DNA of 64,000 nucleotides from Harmothoe impar (GCA_947462335.1 OX381704.1:120338065-120402064), one strand, 5' to 3'; positions 1 through 28,547 are shown, counted from the stretch's first letter. Numbers and translations: made by a program. Notes: a model not told the origin generated them from the sequence alone.

Positions 1-139
1 CGTCTTTCATCGTGCTTTTTAGGTGATATCCCAGTGCGGATATTCATGCATATCCCCAGTGTAAATCGTGCTGATACTCATGGATATCAGTACGATTTTT
101 TGAATATCAGCACGATTCCAGGGGAAATTTTGTCACCCA

Positions 140-236
140 TAAAATCCAAGGTTTCTTGGTGATTCGAACACGCTACCCGACTTGAAGTCGGACACTTTAC
201 GTACCACGCCGTGGAGGTGCTGGTAACAGAAGGGGG
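140..236 (-). repeat. tRNA-like / SINE-head sequence
   Basis: On the - strand there is an A-box-like GGCGTGGTACG, a perfect anticodon-type hairpin CCGACTTCAAGTCGG and a B-box-like GTGTTCGAATC. The T-stem pairs poorly beyond three bases, so a functional tRNA is unlikely; a tRNA-derived SINE head is the better reading. Confidence 0.35.
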
Positions 237-3200
237 CAAAACAAGGAGTCTGTAGGCAGATTTTCAGCCCCGTAGGGCCATTATTTACAGAGTTACAGAA
301 GAAAAGACATTTTTTGGTATAATTTCTTTGAAATTCAATATTTCTTAATAAATTATTTTTTTACTATGAAGGTAGAAGTTGGACTTTACCTACCTATTCG
401 TTAAAATAATTCTAGGGCCATTTTTTTACATAATATATATGCACTTTAAAAATGGTACGTTTTCACCCAGGTTTGATCGAGGGACCTTTGGTGTGTGAGG
501 TGAACGTGCTAGCCGCCAAGCATTTCTGGGCATGGTACATGTTCTTCTTCTATCTTTTCACTCTGGTCCCGAAGGGACTGGCAGGCGTATATCGCCGCGT
601 AGGCTACGCCGAATGGTACATGGGGAGGGAAACGCTGGTTATAGGTTAGGCTCGGGGAGCGGTTAGTTTTCAAAACAACAAGTTGTGCGGCGTGAGTACA
701 CTCGTATGCGTTAACACTGAGGATAAGTTGGGCGGGAAAGTGGTTTAGTCCATTTGAAATAATTAATGCTCCCAGCTCATCTCCGCCAATCAGAGGCCAG
801 GGTTGGTGGGATGTCAAAATCAACATGGCGCCCTCCTTGCTCGATATAGTCCATGTAAATATCCTTCAAAATGGCCAAATTAGGACGAATTTGAGGTAAA
901 TCTTTACATTTGAATTGAATAATCGTATAATAAACCTAATATTGAATGGATATGGGGTCACTCGGGCTGCGACTCGTGCGTTATTCATCAATACACACCC
1001 CACGTGCCCTGTATCCATTCATCATTGGCTAAATATCAAAAGATGTATACCAAGAACTCCATCCAGCGGGAAAAAAGGTCAACATTGAAAAAAAATCATA
1101 TAAATTGCCATGTTTTTGTTTTTTTCCCCTGAAAACAAAATATTTGAAAAAGAAATTCTGTGAAAACGCTTTGACAAAATAACTCTTCACTTTGAAAAAA
1201 AGAATACACTTTTAATTATCTTTCATGTGAGCCTCCTGGGCGACAAACAAAACCACCAATGTTTCATTTGTGACATTAATTATGTGACATTAATCATAAA
1301 TTTCTTACTGGGAGGCAAAGCAAACAGCATTGACAATTTGATGAAGCGTATCTGGTTATATCAAAGTAGTGTACAATAAATAACTATCCATATACACATA
1401 TGTCCCATGTTAATATTTGTGTAACACTGCGCCTAGCAACCGGGACAAGCAGAGACTAGTGGTACAGTTTGGATCTCATCCAGGAATAAGTCGTTAAGAT
1501 AACCACATGCAGGCATGACTATAAAGCTATTACGTACCGAATAGTATCATGAAGCCAAAGGAAATATCTATATTAAAACTTGTGCATCCTACCTATTTCA
1601 AATTTCCATTTGTACTTACAATAAATGTCACACTTTAAATTACACAACAAAAGCAAAACCAGGATGGTGGTGCTAAATGCTAGCACAAGCATGAGCAGAG
1701 CATGTTCAAGTTCGTAATGGAACATCTTGCACGTTGCATTACAAATGATCAAATTCGTATTGGAACAAACTACATTGTTCGAATACAAATTTGGCCACAT
1801 TTTGTTTAACCTGCATTTTCCCCAAAATTCATATTGGAACACATGCACAGTACTAGTGTGCACGTTTGTAAGGGAATACCATGCACGGCCTGTACATTCA
1901 TAGCTCAACACCATGTGTTCTTGCTCGTGCTCATGCACACGTTTAGGCAAATTGAACTCCATATGCATGATCTTCATTTATCATAATTATGCATCAACTG
2001 AACACCAGTGGTAATATAGCATATCCACCTGGTAGAGTCGGCATGGTGCATAAATGCAGCCCTGGCCAGTTAGCAACACCAGCAATTGTAAGAGGCAGGT
2101 GCTTAAAGAGAAAGTGCTGTCCTAAATACTTGACATGTATACTACACAAAGGAATACAGTGTGCTGTGACATTTATTGGCGGTGTTGTATGGAGTAGTGA
2201 ACAGGACAGACAAAAGGTGTTTGGCACAGCTAGAAGCCGCAGTAGACAGTCTGTCTGGGAGTACATGTTATACAAGCAGGTCTCTCAGAGTTCTGGCACA
2301 ACTCAACTGGTTGGCGTCAGACTTCTGAAGGCTGTCTGTGATTTGATGTATCAAGCCCTTTGATGCCATGATGCATGTGTGACTCACCGAGACAGCATTT
2401 AGGCATCATGCCTTCCTTACAGGGTCTCTAAACTCCTGAATGGTCGGTATGATGCATTCTTAGGCATTTCTGAGCCCAAACTCACAAAGCTGTCAATCTA
2501 TTGTTATTTAAAAAAAGAGTGTGGATTTAGTAAAAAAAGAAAAGAAAGCTTGAATGGCCAAAATCTATCTATTGAGCATGTGCGTATGAAGTGTGCTTTG
2601 GAAGCAAATAGTTTCTTATGTTACAGAAAACAGCATTTCCTTAGTGCTAGACTCTGTTACTCAACAAGTGGAGTTCTTCATTCGCGATTGGCGTCATAAT
2701 TAGCGCACAAATAGCACTGGAACCAGTGTAATTTCACTTCTGGTTTTGTTTTTAGAAAGGGTTTCTTATTATTAGTGCATGTCAAAAAGGAACTCATTTT
2801 GAATGCAAATTAAGTAAATTCACTTTTCTGTCAGGTAGAAATGTACAATTCAGTCAGTTATCTATAATAAATGTGTACAAGGATGCCAACAATAGGTATA
2901 GCGTGGTGGTAGGATATAAACGTTTGCAGTATTGGAGTAGTCTGTTCCTAGGCTCTGGGTTATGGTTATCTTTAGACTCTACTGGGAGAGACTTAATTCA
3001 TTTTGCAGATGTAGGCATTATTGGCCAATTGTAAATATATAATGTGAAGTATAAGCGTCTTGTACATATATTAGTAAGAGCGTTAGTTCCTCCGCTGGCC
3101 ATGGGGAGGCGCCACCTACCCCCTTGACAACTGTCGCCGGGGTGTTAGCATCCTGTTTACTTCTCAAATTTTACTTTTGAGTTATGTAAAAAAAAGTAAT

Positions 3201-3431
3201 AAACGGTAGGGCCCAATTTTTGGTCCCCGCCAAGATCCACAAACTAATATGCATTATCTCTCTTTATGTTCACATGTATTATCGTCCAATAATATTCACA
3301 TAGTTATTGTAATACTGTTCTATCTATAAGCGTCCGGGCTAATATCCGTCCTCTTTCTGATTCCGGATGAACAACTGTCATATTGCATGGACACTCTACC
3401 ACTAATACATCAATTTACTTTATTTCAATAG
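237..3431. other. Region upstream of gene A exons, no gene supported
   Basis: I see no convincing exon. At 786-834 a CCAAT box is followed by CAACATGGCG, a YY1-like motif, which could mark a promoter, but no signal-peptide exon with a phase-0 donor is visible. The 2030-2060 stretch resembles the 55074-55130 repeat. The short open frames have no recognisable similarity. Confidence 0.5.
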
Positions 3432-18976
<15,545 letters not shown>

Positions 18977-21360
18977 TTGGTAAAATGAGGATTGGATGTC
19001 ACATATTTATCTTATTAGGTTTGGATAGCTTTCTATTTTGTCTGTCCTAGGTGAATTCTTGTAGTATTTCAGCTTATAATGTCAAGTCAATGAGTAGTTG
19101 ATGGGCAGTTGATCAGTAGTTGATCAGTAGTTGATCAGCAGTTGATCAGGAGGTTAAGCATCAACCTATACTAACCACTAAGGTCTCTGTGATAGTGATA
19201 CGTATACCGCAGGTACGGTGTACATCGTTCCATATCATCTGAATCCTGACTGTGATATCTGAATATAGTATGTTCTAAAATGTGTGATAGCTAAATCCAA
19301 AATCACAAGAGTTTCCCAACAATAGGGAACGTGTCCCAGTTTCAAGAGCGACACATTAAATGATGATTTGTATTTACGATTTCATGTCTCCATGATGTGT
19401 GGGTTTAATGATTACACAGGTTTTGTAGAAAATTAAAGATAGCGCTTGACAGAATGTGATCACTGGTCATACGGTTTAATCTGATTACATACCTAATGTC
19501 ATATAATACAGCAAATAGAAACACCAGATGGTATTGCATCAATATTATAAGAAAGCATGGTTATAGTACAATATTTCTAGCAAAGATATTGGGATTCGTT
19601 TTTATTTTAAAGGTTATGATAATACGCTAATAACTTTAACAGACTGTAGTAGAGAAATGATGTCATTTATACCAACTTTGGGAAGATTTTCAAATTGATT
19701 TAGACTTTTACACTTAAGTCTATAAACAAAAAGTAGACCATGCCCTAGACTATCTGAATTCTGTGAGCTTGCATATGCTACACAGTAAATGGTGAAATGA
19801 GGTAGCTGTTAGGCTCAACTGAGCTTGTTTGAACAAATACAATTTGATATGATATTCTCTCTATTTATCTAGCATTGGGAACCTGAAGTTGTATGGTTAT
19901 GTATAGAAAACAATAGTGTAAGCTACTTACAATACAAGAAAATTACGTAATGAGAAAAATCCAATGTAAACAAATTAGTACAAGAGCATGGTCACAGCAA
20001 AATATTGATCATAGAGATATTTATCTTTCTGTGAAAAATTTGTGATAATAAGTCAATCAATTAAGTTCACTGTGGAAGAGGAATGGCGTTTTAGGTTTTG
20101 CATTCTCTATAATTGCTGAAGAAACTTAACATTGGACACTGCATTCATTATATCATCACAATAACAGGTACCAAATTGGCCTTCATTAGTGCCCAGCATA
20201 TATCCATTTAAAGTAGCCTTTAACCCCGATGCTTCAACAAGACTCAAATTTATTCACGCATTAACACATTTTCGTTACCGCTTTAGACCAGACATATTCA
20301 AAGACTGGGCGCTTTAGCAGACTGTGTAAAACATATCAGCAATTACATTAACCCACAGAAAAAAAATCATATTTTATATAACAGGAATTGTTCATATCTT
20401 TTATAACACCTTTTCATTTTAGCTAGATCTAGTTAGATACTATGACTATGATTAACTCATCTAACATGTTTTTATCAATTTCCCATTCTCCATACTTAAC
20501 AGAGCATGAACATGAGGAGCAGAAACACAGTAAAGCACTATTACATTGCAGAATACGCATTCACACTAGGAAACCAACCTATGACCTAATGACTCAAAGT
20601 CAAGGAAACAACAATTACCTCACACAACCATATACACCACAGTAACAGTTTGTAATAACTACACAGTCACTGAAGATGTTTTAATTAATTATAACATGTA
20701 ACCAGGACAATATACTTGACCTTTTGAAATAAAAAACTCAGAAATAGACTGGGAATTGTTTATAAATACTTTATGATGACAAAGGAAGGAGACATTGATA
20801 ACATTTGCCTTAGCCATAAACACAAATCCAGTTAAGGAGGCACTTTTTTAAGAACAAATTGAAAAAGAAAAAATACCAATCTCTGTTGAGGTATAATGGA
20901 GGGGGGGGGGCTGGCTGGTTACCACAACAAGGAGGTTGGTAGGGGAGCCCTGGGGAGTGTGGGAGGAACTAGACTATAGTCCATTCCCCACCAACTGACA
21001 TTTCAATTCAATTTCAATTTCAAAGGTTTTTATTACCAACTTACAAATACATGTTTTTCGGTCAGTAATATGGGGTCGACCTGCCCTCGGGGATAAATTA
21101 ATTGTTATCTATAATATAACAATTGTTTTATCATTTCCAGATGATAATGATTTTAGCACGATTTGTATGTATGATAAAGAATATGAGCATACTCATGATG
21201 CTTTCGTATCGTCATGGTCAATAATAATATACTCTATTACTTGCATTCTTGTCTATAGCATACACTGCATCAAAATCTCTATTTAAGTATATTTAAGTGT
21301 ACCAAAATAACGGGGAAATGTCCTGGAAAGGTCGTTTTGAGGTTGCCATGAAGTGTAAGA
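18977..21360. other. Intergenic, downstream of gene A
   Basis: Presumably starts with the gene A 3' UTR. It is AT-rich with no supported gene. TTGATCAGTAG repeats occur around 19110-19150 and an ATTTCA run at 21003-21024. Confidence 0.6.
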
Positions 21361-21363
21361 AAT

Positions 21364-21540
21364 CTTAAATTTACCGGAAATGTCGTTTGACATTTCCGGG
21401 AAATTTAAGGTAAACTTAAATTCACCGGAAATGTCGTTTGACGTTTCCGGGAATTTGAGGTAAACTTAAATTCACCGGAAATGTCGTTTGACATTTCCGG
21501 GAAATTTAAGGTAAACCTAAATTTTACCGGAATTTTCATT
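21364..21540. repeat. ~50-bp tandem repeats with an internal palindrome
   Basis: About 3.3 copies, with ACCGGAAATGTCG starting at about 21373, 21424 and 21474. Each unit contains the inverted pair CCGGAAATGTC / GACATTTCCGG, so each can form a hairpin. Confidence 0.85.
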
Positions 21541-21910
21541 TAAGGGGTGTAACCTATGATACTAACCAGAGGAGTGAGGGGAGACTGATCCCGTTATTAT
21601 ATACTATTTTAAGGGGTACAACCCGTGATATTAACAAGGGGAGTTAGGGGAGACTCATCCCGCTGTTCTATATAATCTTAAGGGACACAACCCGTGGTAT
21701 TAACCAGAGGAGTTAGGGGAGACTCATTCCGTTATTATATATAATTTTAAGGGACACAACCCATGATATTAACAAGGGGAGTTAGGGGAGACTCATCCCG
21801 TTATTATATATAATTTTAAGGGACACAACCCATGATTTTAACAAGGGGAGTTAGTTTCCTGTTATTATATATCATTTTAAGGGGTACAACCCGAAATACT
21901 TAATAGTGGA
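21540..21910. repeat. ~69-bp tandem repeats
   Basis: Five to six units starting TTAAGGGG/A-(C)ACAACCC at 21540, 21609, 21678, 21747 and 21816, plus a shortened last one. They directly adjoin the preceding ~50-bp array. Confidence 0.88.
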
Positions 21911-22339
21911 GCTTAGGGTAGGTACTTTGATAACGCCGCAGAGGGGTGGCAGAAAAGCTGTCACAGGTGTGAGACGGTTTTGATAGGAAGCAGGAGGGGT
22001 CCCGATTTCCGCATCGGCGGGAATTGTAATTTCAGGTGCTAATATGCTGTTCTCTAATGGTAATAATTGCTAATCTTGAAGTTTTCATATTAAATTACCC
22101 CTAAGTGAAATCAGGGAGGAAAAAAAACATTATTGGCCGAGCTAGGCTCATCCAAAGTTAAGGTCAAATTGAAAGTTGAATAAAAATAGTACACTTTAAA
22201 GCACACAGAAAATTCAAAGACGCACATACACATCCAATATCGTAGTACAATTTGTCCAAATTTCATGCATGTGCGAGTTGGTGCAATGGGATTTTGAGGT
22301 GGGTGAAAATGCAGCACCTGTGCCTGTGGGCCGTCCTCT

Positions 22340-22540
22340 GCGGAGAACGGCCCCCAGGTTTTACATAGGCGGCACCAGAGGCATCAGGTGCCGCCTATGT
22401 CACACCTGGGGGCGGCCTCTGTACCCTGGTACCTGTGAGAGCCTACAGGGTGCGGATGCCGCCCCCAGGTGTGACATAGGCGGCACCTGATGCCTCTAGT
22501 GCCGCCTATACAACAGCTGGGGGCGGCATTCGCACCTCCC
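22340..22540. repeat. Long palindrome with a perfect 36-bp inner arm
   Basis: Bases 22381-22416 and 22458-22493 are exact reverse complements (GCATCAGGTGCCGCC...GGGGGCGGC), and weaker pairing extends about 25 bp further out. A separate hairpin (GGCCGTCCTCTGCGG) precedes it at 22329-22352. It is GC-rich within AT-rich surroundings, perhaps a MITE. Confidence 0.85.
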
Positions 22541-23340
22541 TGTGGTTCTAATCTGTTGAACCCACATCACAAAAACTGAATCACTTTTCTACCATTTCTA
22601 TATTGGGAACAGGCTCATTATTTCGAGCACTAATCACATCATATATTGTGTTCTAGACTAGGTAGAGACATAATTCCAAAAGTTTTAGAAAGGTCTCTGG
22701 AAACTCTGTCACACGTGATTAAAAAAGCTATAATATATTCAAAATCTATATTTTATCAAAGTACCTACTTAGGGAGACCCCCCCCCCTTTCACATTCATG
22801 TAATACAACCTGCCCGCATCTTTAAGCAAATGCTGCCACCACAGTGCAACAGATATAACAATGGGAGGTGTGACTGGCCACCAAGCTGTCCCACAGACAC
22901 TCTGTCTACATGCATGTACTTGAACAATGCGTGGTGTGTGACCTACATACATATACCAGCCAATATATTGTGATAGGGGTAGAGGTGCGACCATACTACA
23001 ATGAACCCCTAGGACAATGCCCCCCCCCCCCCCAATGGAGCCAGCCTCAGTGTGGATGAGAGACATGGGTTATTTTTAACTTAAGCAGGAAGACCAGTAC
23101 ACCACAAGGCAGCAGACAGGCCACATGCACATGTAGGTATCTATACATGCTCTTCCAGTTAGGTACACTTCCATTTAAACAAAAATAGATAGTTATATTA
23201 TTATACCTATGCAATAAATATACATTCCAATATCATACATTTTAATTGCTCCTCTCATAAGTACACATCCATGTCAACAGTCATTATTTAACCTTTCACT
23301 GTATAATACTGCATTGATAACATATATTTTTCTATCACCC

Positions 23341-23878
23341 ATAGGAGGAAACAGCCCTGCCTTCCAGAGACCGGCCTTGCCTTCCAGAGACCGGCCCTGC
23401 CTTCCAGAGACCGGCCCTACCTCCCCCAGGCCCCTGGAGGCGCCCCCGGCCGTCAGAGGGCGGGGGCCGGTCCCCCAGCCCCCTGGAGGCGCCCCAGTCC
23501 CCCTGGAGGCGCCCCCGGCCGTCAGAGGGCGGGTGCCGGTCCCCCAGCCCCCTGGAGGCGCCCCAGTCCCCCTGGAGGCGCCCAGTCCCCCTGGAGGCGC
23601 TCCAGTCCCCCTGGAGGCGCCCCCGGCAGTCAGAGGGCGGGGGCCTGTCCCCCAGCCCCCTGGAGGCTCCCCAGTCCCCCTGGAGGCGCCCCCGGCCGTC
23701 AGAGGGCGGGGGCCGGTCCCCCAGCCCCCCTGGAGGCGCCCCAGTCCCCCTGGAGGCACCCCGGCCATCAGAGGGCGGGGGCCGGTCCCCCAGCCCCCTG
23801 GAGGCTCCCCAGTTCCCCTGGAGGTGCCCCCAGCCGTCAGAGGGCGGGTGCCAGTCCCCCAGCCCCGGGAAAGCTGCC
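23341..23878. repeat. GC-rich VNTR
   Basis: About 540 bp built from CCCCCTGGAGGCGCC and CGTCAGAGGGCGGG blocks. It is open in several frames on both strands because it lacks stop triplets, so I do not call a gene. It has G-runs able to form quadruplexes. Confidence 0.85.
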
Positions 23879-23999
23879 ATTAAATGATGAAAATAATGAA
23901 ATTGATGAAATGATGAATTAACCTCCCCACAATAAAAAATATATTGCCTTGAAGAATAAGAAAGTTAAGATTTGATTTAAAGTAAGGGTAGAGCAACTT

Positions 24000-24310
24000 T
24001 AGCAATACACATTAAACATATGTAAATATAATTAAATGTGCTTAAATGTCGTTCACAGAAAACCAGCACATTGACATTGATATTATCTTTAAGCACATTT
24101 AAGTACCACCTTGCCTGGCCATTTAATCAACTTAAATACCCCTAAATTCTACTTAAATGTCGCCTTAAAGTGTTGCTTTAGGTACACCAAAATGCTGCTT
24201 AAATGTCAAAATCGACATTTAAGTTTCACCTTAAATGTACTTAAATTTGACATTTAAGTAATAAAAATGACATTTAAGGTATACTTAAATAGATATTCTC
24301 GTGCAGTGAT
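24000..24310. repeat. ACTTAAATGTC-type degenerate repeat
   Basis: Many variants of CTTAAATGTCG and its complement CGACATTTAAG are scattered here. A similar motif (GCATTTAAGTACATTTAGG) occurs at 45138-45160. It lies between the VNTR and the next element. Confidence 0.5.
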
Positions 24311-24649
24311 AGTATTGACATGTCACGTGACATATTGTGTAGTACGCACATATAATATTAGCGGTCTATACCTACAATCCACCTATGTGTGTTTTCTACA
24401 TACATGGTTTATACAATAATGAGGTGACATAATTAATAACAAATTATAGTATACATACCTAGGTGCATGAGTATTCTCAGTGTACCTTGACACATAAATC
24501 ATATACCATTATTGGTTTGAGCTTGAAATTCTAAATATGATAATCTAATATGTGAAAGCTATCTATAACTAATTTAATGACCTTGGACATGGGCATCATT
24601 ATATACAGAGTCAATTTTTGTCAATAAACATCTGTATTGCCAAAGTAAT

Positions 24650-25916
24650 TTAAGGTGGATCGCTACCTCTTGAATATGGACACACTGCGCAGGTATCTGC
24701 GCATATCGCTTAAATGTATCAGAGTTAGCTAATATTACATTATCTGATACATATATATGCTGACTAAGCCATGTAAAAAAACTGGGAGATTTCGAGTAAA
24801 ATTGAGGTTTTTTTTTGGACTTTGAATATTTTATGTATTTGTTGCCAGTAATATTTGCTATTTTTATCAAAAGTTAGAATAATGAAACTATTTACCAATA
24901 AATCATTATCTAAAATGATGTAGATCTCATTAAAATACTAAGAACAACCAAGGGTATAAATTGTAGCAATTTTCTTCTCTGATTCTAGCCACTTTACACT
25001 TTATTTTTAGCTTTAAATGTAAGATTTAGACGGATTTTGCTATATTTTTTAACTTCAAGGGCCAAAAAATATATATATATATGCCTGGGACCCCCTATTG
25101 AATTCAACTTCACATGTTAGCAAATGATCTGAACTAATTTCTGAGAGAGCTTAAAAAACTTTTGTAAATTTTGAATACTATTTTTAGCCAATAAGGCTAC
25201 AAAATAATAGTAATTTATTCCTATTCCTTCCCAAAACATCATATTTTTACCCAGAATGTCATGGCACACAACGATAAAATTAATTTTGTAGCAAAGTGGA
25301 ACATGTAGGTGTTTCACATGTGAAGTTTAACATTTCTGTGCATAATGGTTGGTATTTAAAAAAATTATTGAAGTTTGTACACTTTTTTCTCACTTTTAGA
25401 GAAAAATTAAAATGCTTTAATCTTTCAAAATTCTGTATCTAAAAAAGTAGGTCGGGACCCCCTATTTTTATTTTTATTTTTCGATTCTATATGACACTTT
25501 CCGTCTCGTCTAGCAGTGCAATAGTTTATACCACACAAGGCTGCACGGCACTGCAAAAAAACTATGCATAAAGGAACACTTTAAACATAGTCCATTTGAG
25601 CAAAGTCCACTTAAGGTAAAATTAATTTTGTAGCAAAGTGGAACATATAGGTGTTTCACATGTGATGTTTTACATTTCTGCGCATAATGGTTGATATGAA
25701 AAAAAAACATCGAAGTTTTCATATTTTTTCTAATTTTCAGAAAAAAATGTAAATACTTAAATTTTTCAAAATTCTATATTTCAAAAAGTAGTTCGGGACT
25801 CCCTATTTTTCTTTGCATTTTCCGATTTTATATAATTTAAGCTGTCTGTAAAAAAAAATTGGTGAGATTCTGTTAACTTTCAGTGACTTAGACCCAAGGG
25901 TAGCGACCCACCTTAA
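24650..25916. mobile_element. 1.27-kb non-autonomous element with terminal inverted repeats
   Basis: The ends are TTAAGGTGGATCGCTACC and the complement TAGCGACCCACCTTAA. A ~200-bp direct duplication lies inside (about 25279-25480 and 25617-25820, sharing GCAAAGTGGAACAT and CGGGAC). No transposase frame is seen. Confidence 0.7.
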
Positions 25917-26163
25917 AGCCAATCAAATGCCATTATGAACTTTCTGACATTCCATGGCATTACAGAGCCATATGCTGTTAAAGTATTCCTTTAAGACAAT
26001 TAATGTATGTGCCTGAATGCAAACTGTCATGCAGTTGCCATCCCAGCGTGCACAGAATATTGAATCAACATTGACAAATAGAATATTGCTTGATGTTGTT
26101 TTAACGATGATTCAACGTGGATTTGGGAGAGGACACTTTTGTATGCAGCTCGGTCCGCTATGG

Positions 26164-26412
26164 TACACTGAAAAGATAAACTCGTCTCCAGACTCGTCAA
26201 AGTAGCTATCATAAAATAAACGAGTCAAAAACTAGTCTAAGTGACAAGAAAGCAGGTCTTCTAGCTGGAGATAGAAGACAAGCCCAAAACCTGACATTTG
26301 CCAGCTCCAGATTCTATTTGTGGGATGGTAACCTGATAGGTTAGACAACTTTTGACTTTATTTTATGATAGTCACTTTGACGAGTCTGGAGACGAGTTTA
26401 TTTTTTTAGTAT
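26164..26412. mobile_element. MITE with ~70-bp inverted ends
   Basis: The left end TACACTGAAAAGATAAACTC, through TCTCCAGACTCGTCAAAGT, is repeated inverted at 26337-26412. The TA at each outer edge would fit a Tc1/mariner-type insertion. Confidence 0.75.
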
Positions 26413-26966
26413 ATGGCACAGGTGAGTAAGTAATGGCACAGACACGTTCCACAGAGGTGCACCTAGTGAGAATGCTAGGTACTGGTTTGCATAGGAAATT
26501 ACTGAAACAAATAGGAACTGGTTTGTATAGAATTGTATCAGGGGTAGACACTAACGCTGGCCCCGGAGCCAATGGCCCATAGTTTTGGGTCCGGGCCCGT
26601 AGTTTTCAGACAGCTTGCCCACCTACGGGCCTGGGTGGCCCGTAGTAAGGCTCTAATTCCGGTCTACATGCCATTTTTTACGGCTTGTGAATCGGAGCAT
26701 TATTAAGGGTTCTAGAGAGTAAAACAGAAAGCCTAATCATTTTGTAAAAAGTTACATAAAATTATACTAAATATACTGGTTGAAAAGATTCAAATAATTT
26801 AAGTATATATGGCGCCAATAACTACGCAGGAGTTGTTGGGATATATTACACCAGGGGGAGTAGTAGTTCCTACCTTCCCTCTAGGGTGACTCCGCTCACC
26901 CCTCCATTGTTCTCAAGTAACCGCCATGTTCGGTCGTCCATGTACATGCTCTAATGTGTTTTTAAA

Positions 26967-28547
26967 ATGTCTAAGTTTTGCGATACTTGCAATGAGAAAT
27001 ACGATGGTAGGAGGAAAAGGTGCCCGGAATGTGTGAGCATCAAGGAGGCTAAGCAGGACTTTGACACCCAGGAGATACTTTATGATTTAGAGCAAAGTTT
27101 ACATGAGCTGAGCATGGACGCCAAGAAGGAGATCGCCTTGGAGGCCCAGAAGGCAGCAAAGGCACAGGAGGCCCGTCGGAAGGAGGAGTCCGCCAAATTG
27201 GAGGCTGCCAAACTGGAGTCTGCCAAACTGGAGGCCGCTAAACTGGAGGCCGCTAAACTGGAGGCCGCCAAGGCAGAGGCGGCACTGAAAGGAGAACAGC
27301 CCACAAAAAAGGAACCTGGTGAGGGAGGCGCCCCACCCGGGGGGGAGCCTAAAACCTCGGGCCTGCAGAAGTTAATGGGTAAATTGGATCAAACTGTTGA
27401 TCATATGAACAAACTTTTTGTGTTGTTGGCGTCTAAGGGCAGCCCGGGAGAGGAATCTGGGGAGAAGAAGGAGACAAAGCAAGATGGCGCGGGCAAAGAT
27501 GGCGCCATCCAAGATGGCGATGGCGCGAAACCCAAATTAGATTTCACCGGTCATGCTACAGCAGGTCGAGGAGGTCCTAGACCCCCTCTCCTAGGCATGC
27601 CATTACATCAACAGGCGCAGATGTACGCCCAGGGTTGGCCTACCCAGCCCATGACACGGCCCGGTGGATACAACAGTGGCTACGGCGGTGGCTACGGCGG
27701 TGGACACGGCTACTATACGGGTGGCTACGGCGGGCCACACGGCGGACACAATGGGGGGGGTGCTTACGGCCATCATGGAGGCCCTACCAGTACCCCTATC
27801 CATGATCCACTACACCAGCAGTCACCTCATCTGGCACAGGCGGATTACCAGGCTCCAGGAGGACATCACCCACATGCGTACCAATCACCTGGAGGAGGTA
27901 CAGACAGCCACTGCTGTCGGGGGACTGATGCTGAGATGAGTATGTTTGACTACCGCAGGTACCTTCCTGCTAGTGAACGCAAAAAACAATTGTATATTAA
28001 TGACCCATCAGAACTATGGCATTATCAGAACTGCCTACTACGGGAATTGTTGTGGTGGGGTGAGGATGTGAGGGGCTATGTGGATCATATTAATTATGTG
28101 GCGGAAATGTCCCGCACCAATATATATGATGTGAAGGCTTTAGTAGCCTATGATGAGGCCTTTTTGGAAATGGCCAGGAAATGGGGTGTGATGGTTTTCC
28201 ATGGGGCTGACACTGCCCTAACTAATTCCAAATTGGGGTTTGCTGGTACCAAAGCTGCAAAACAAACATCTGATTTCAACCGTAATAGGACGGGGGGTGG
28301 CCAAGGTGGTAGAGGTAGAGGAAGGTCTAACTACTCAAATAGGGGTGGTGTGGGTAGTAGGGGTCCTTTGACCGGATGGAGAAAATTGGCTGCAGAAAGG
28401 GGGGTTTGTTTCAAATTGTGCCAAGGTACCCCCTGTGATCCCAACCACTGTCAATTTAAACACCAATGTGTGTATTGTGATAGTCTAAACCACGCCATGC
28501 CTGACTGCCCTAACAAGGGCCCGGCAGGCGGTGATAGCAGGGCATGA
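26967..28547 (+). CDS. Retroelement Gag-like protein
   Basis: A 526-residue intact frame. Residues 5-22 form a CX2CX10CX2C zinc ribbon. Residues ~75-105 are Ala/Lys/Glu repeats (KLEAAKLESAK). Residues ~230-275 are Gly/Tyr/His-rich. Near 435-455 is a basic GRGRGRSN segment. The C-terminus has CFKLCQGTPCDPNHCQFKH and a zinc knuckle, CVYCDSLNHAMPDC (CX2CX4HX4C). The paired C-terminal fingers resemble Gag of DIRS-like (tyrosine recombinase) retrotransposons; the order is uncertain because no reverse transcriptase follows. The TGA stop is followed in frame by another 144 open codons. No introns are needed and it lies between the two MMP genes. Confidence 0.72.
   Translation: MSKFCDTCNEKYDGRRKRCPECVSIKEAKQDFDTQEILYDLEQSLHELSMDAKKEIALEAQKAAKAQEARRKEESAKLEAAKLESAKLEAAKLEAAKLEAAKAEAALKGEQPTKKEPGEGGAPPGGEPKTSGLQKLMGKLDQTVDHMNKLFVLLASKGSPGEESGEKKETKQDGAGKDGAIQDGDGAKPKLDFTGHATAGRGGPRPPLLGMPLHQQAQMYAQGWPTQPMTRPGGYNSGYGGGYGGGHGYYTGGYGGPHGGHNGGGAYGHHGGPTSTPIHDPLHQQSPHLAQADYQAPGGHHPHAYQSPGGGTDSHCCRGTDAEMSMFDYRRYLPASERKKQLYINDPSELWHYQNCLLRELLWWGEDVRGYVDHINYVAEMSRTNIYDVKALVAYDEAFLEMARKWGVMVFHGADTALTNSKLGFAGTKAAKQTSDFNRNRTGGGQGGRGRGRSNYSNRGGVGSRGPLTGWRKLAAERGVCFKLCQGTPCDPNHCQFKHQCVYCDSLNHAMPDCPNKGPAGGDSRA

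Noticed and set aside
140..236. Functional tRNA gene (UCA-type anticodon hairpin)
   Set aside because: The T-stem pairs in only three positions and no acceptor stem is found.
452..826. Overlapping frames on both strands upstream of gene A
   Set aside because: No family, no splice evidence; the + frame has one hydrophobic stretch but no cleavage site and no usable donor in phase 0.
823..893. ATG at 823 as gene A first exon
   Set aside because: The frame lacks a hydrophobic signal peptide and its best donor (near 894) is in phase 2, while the next exon needs phase 0.
23274..23883. Pro/Gly-rich proteins of 164-189 residues on both strands
   Set aside because: Low-complexity GC-rich repeat without stops; no start context or splice support.
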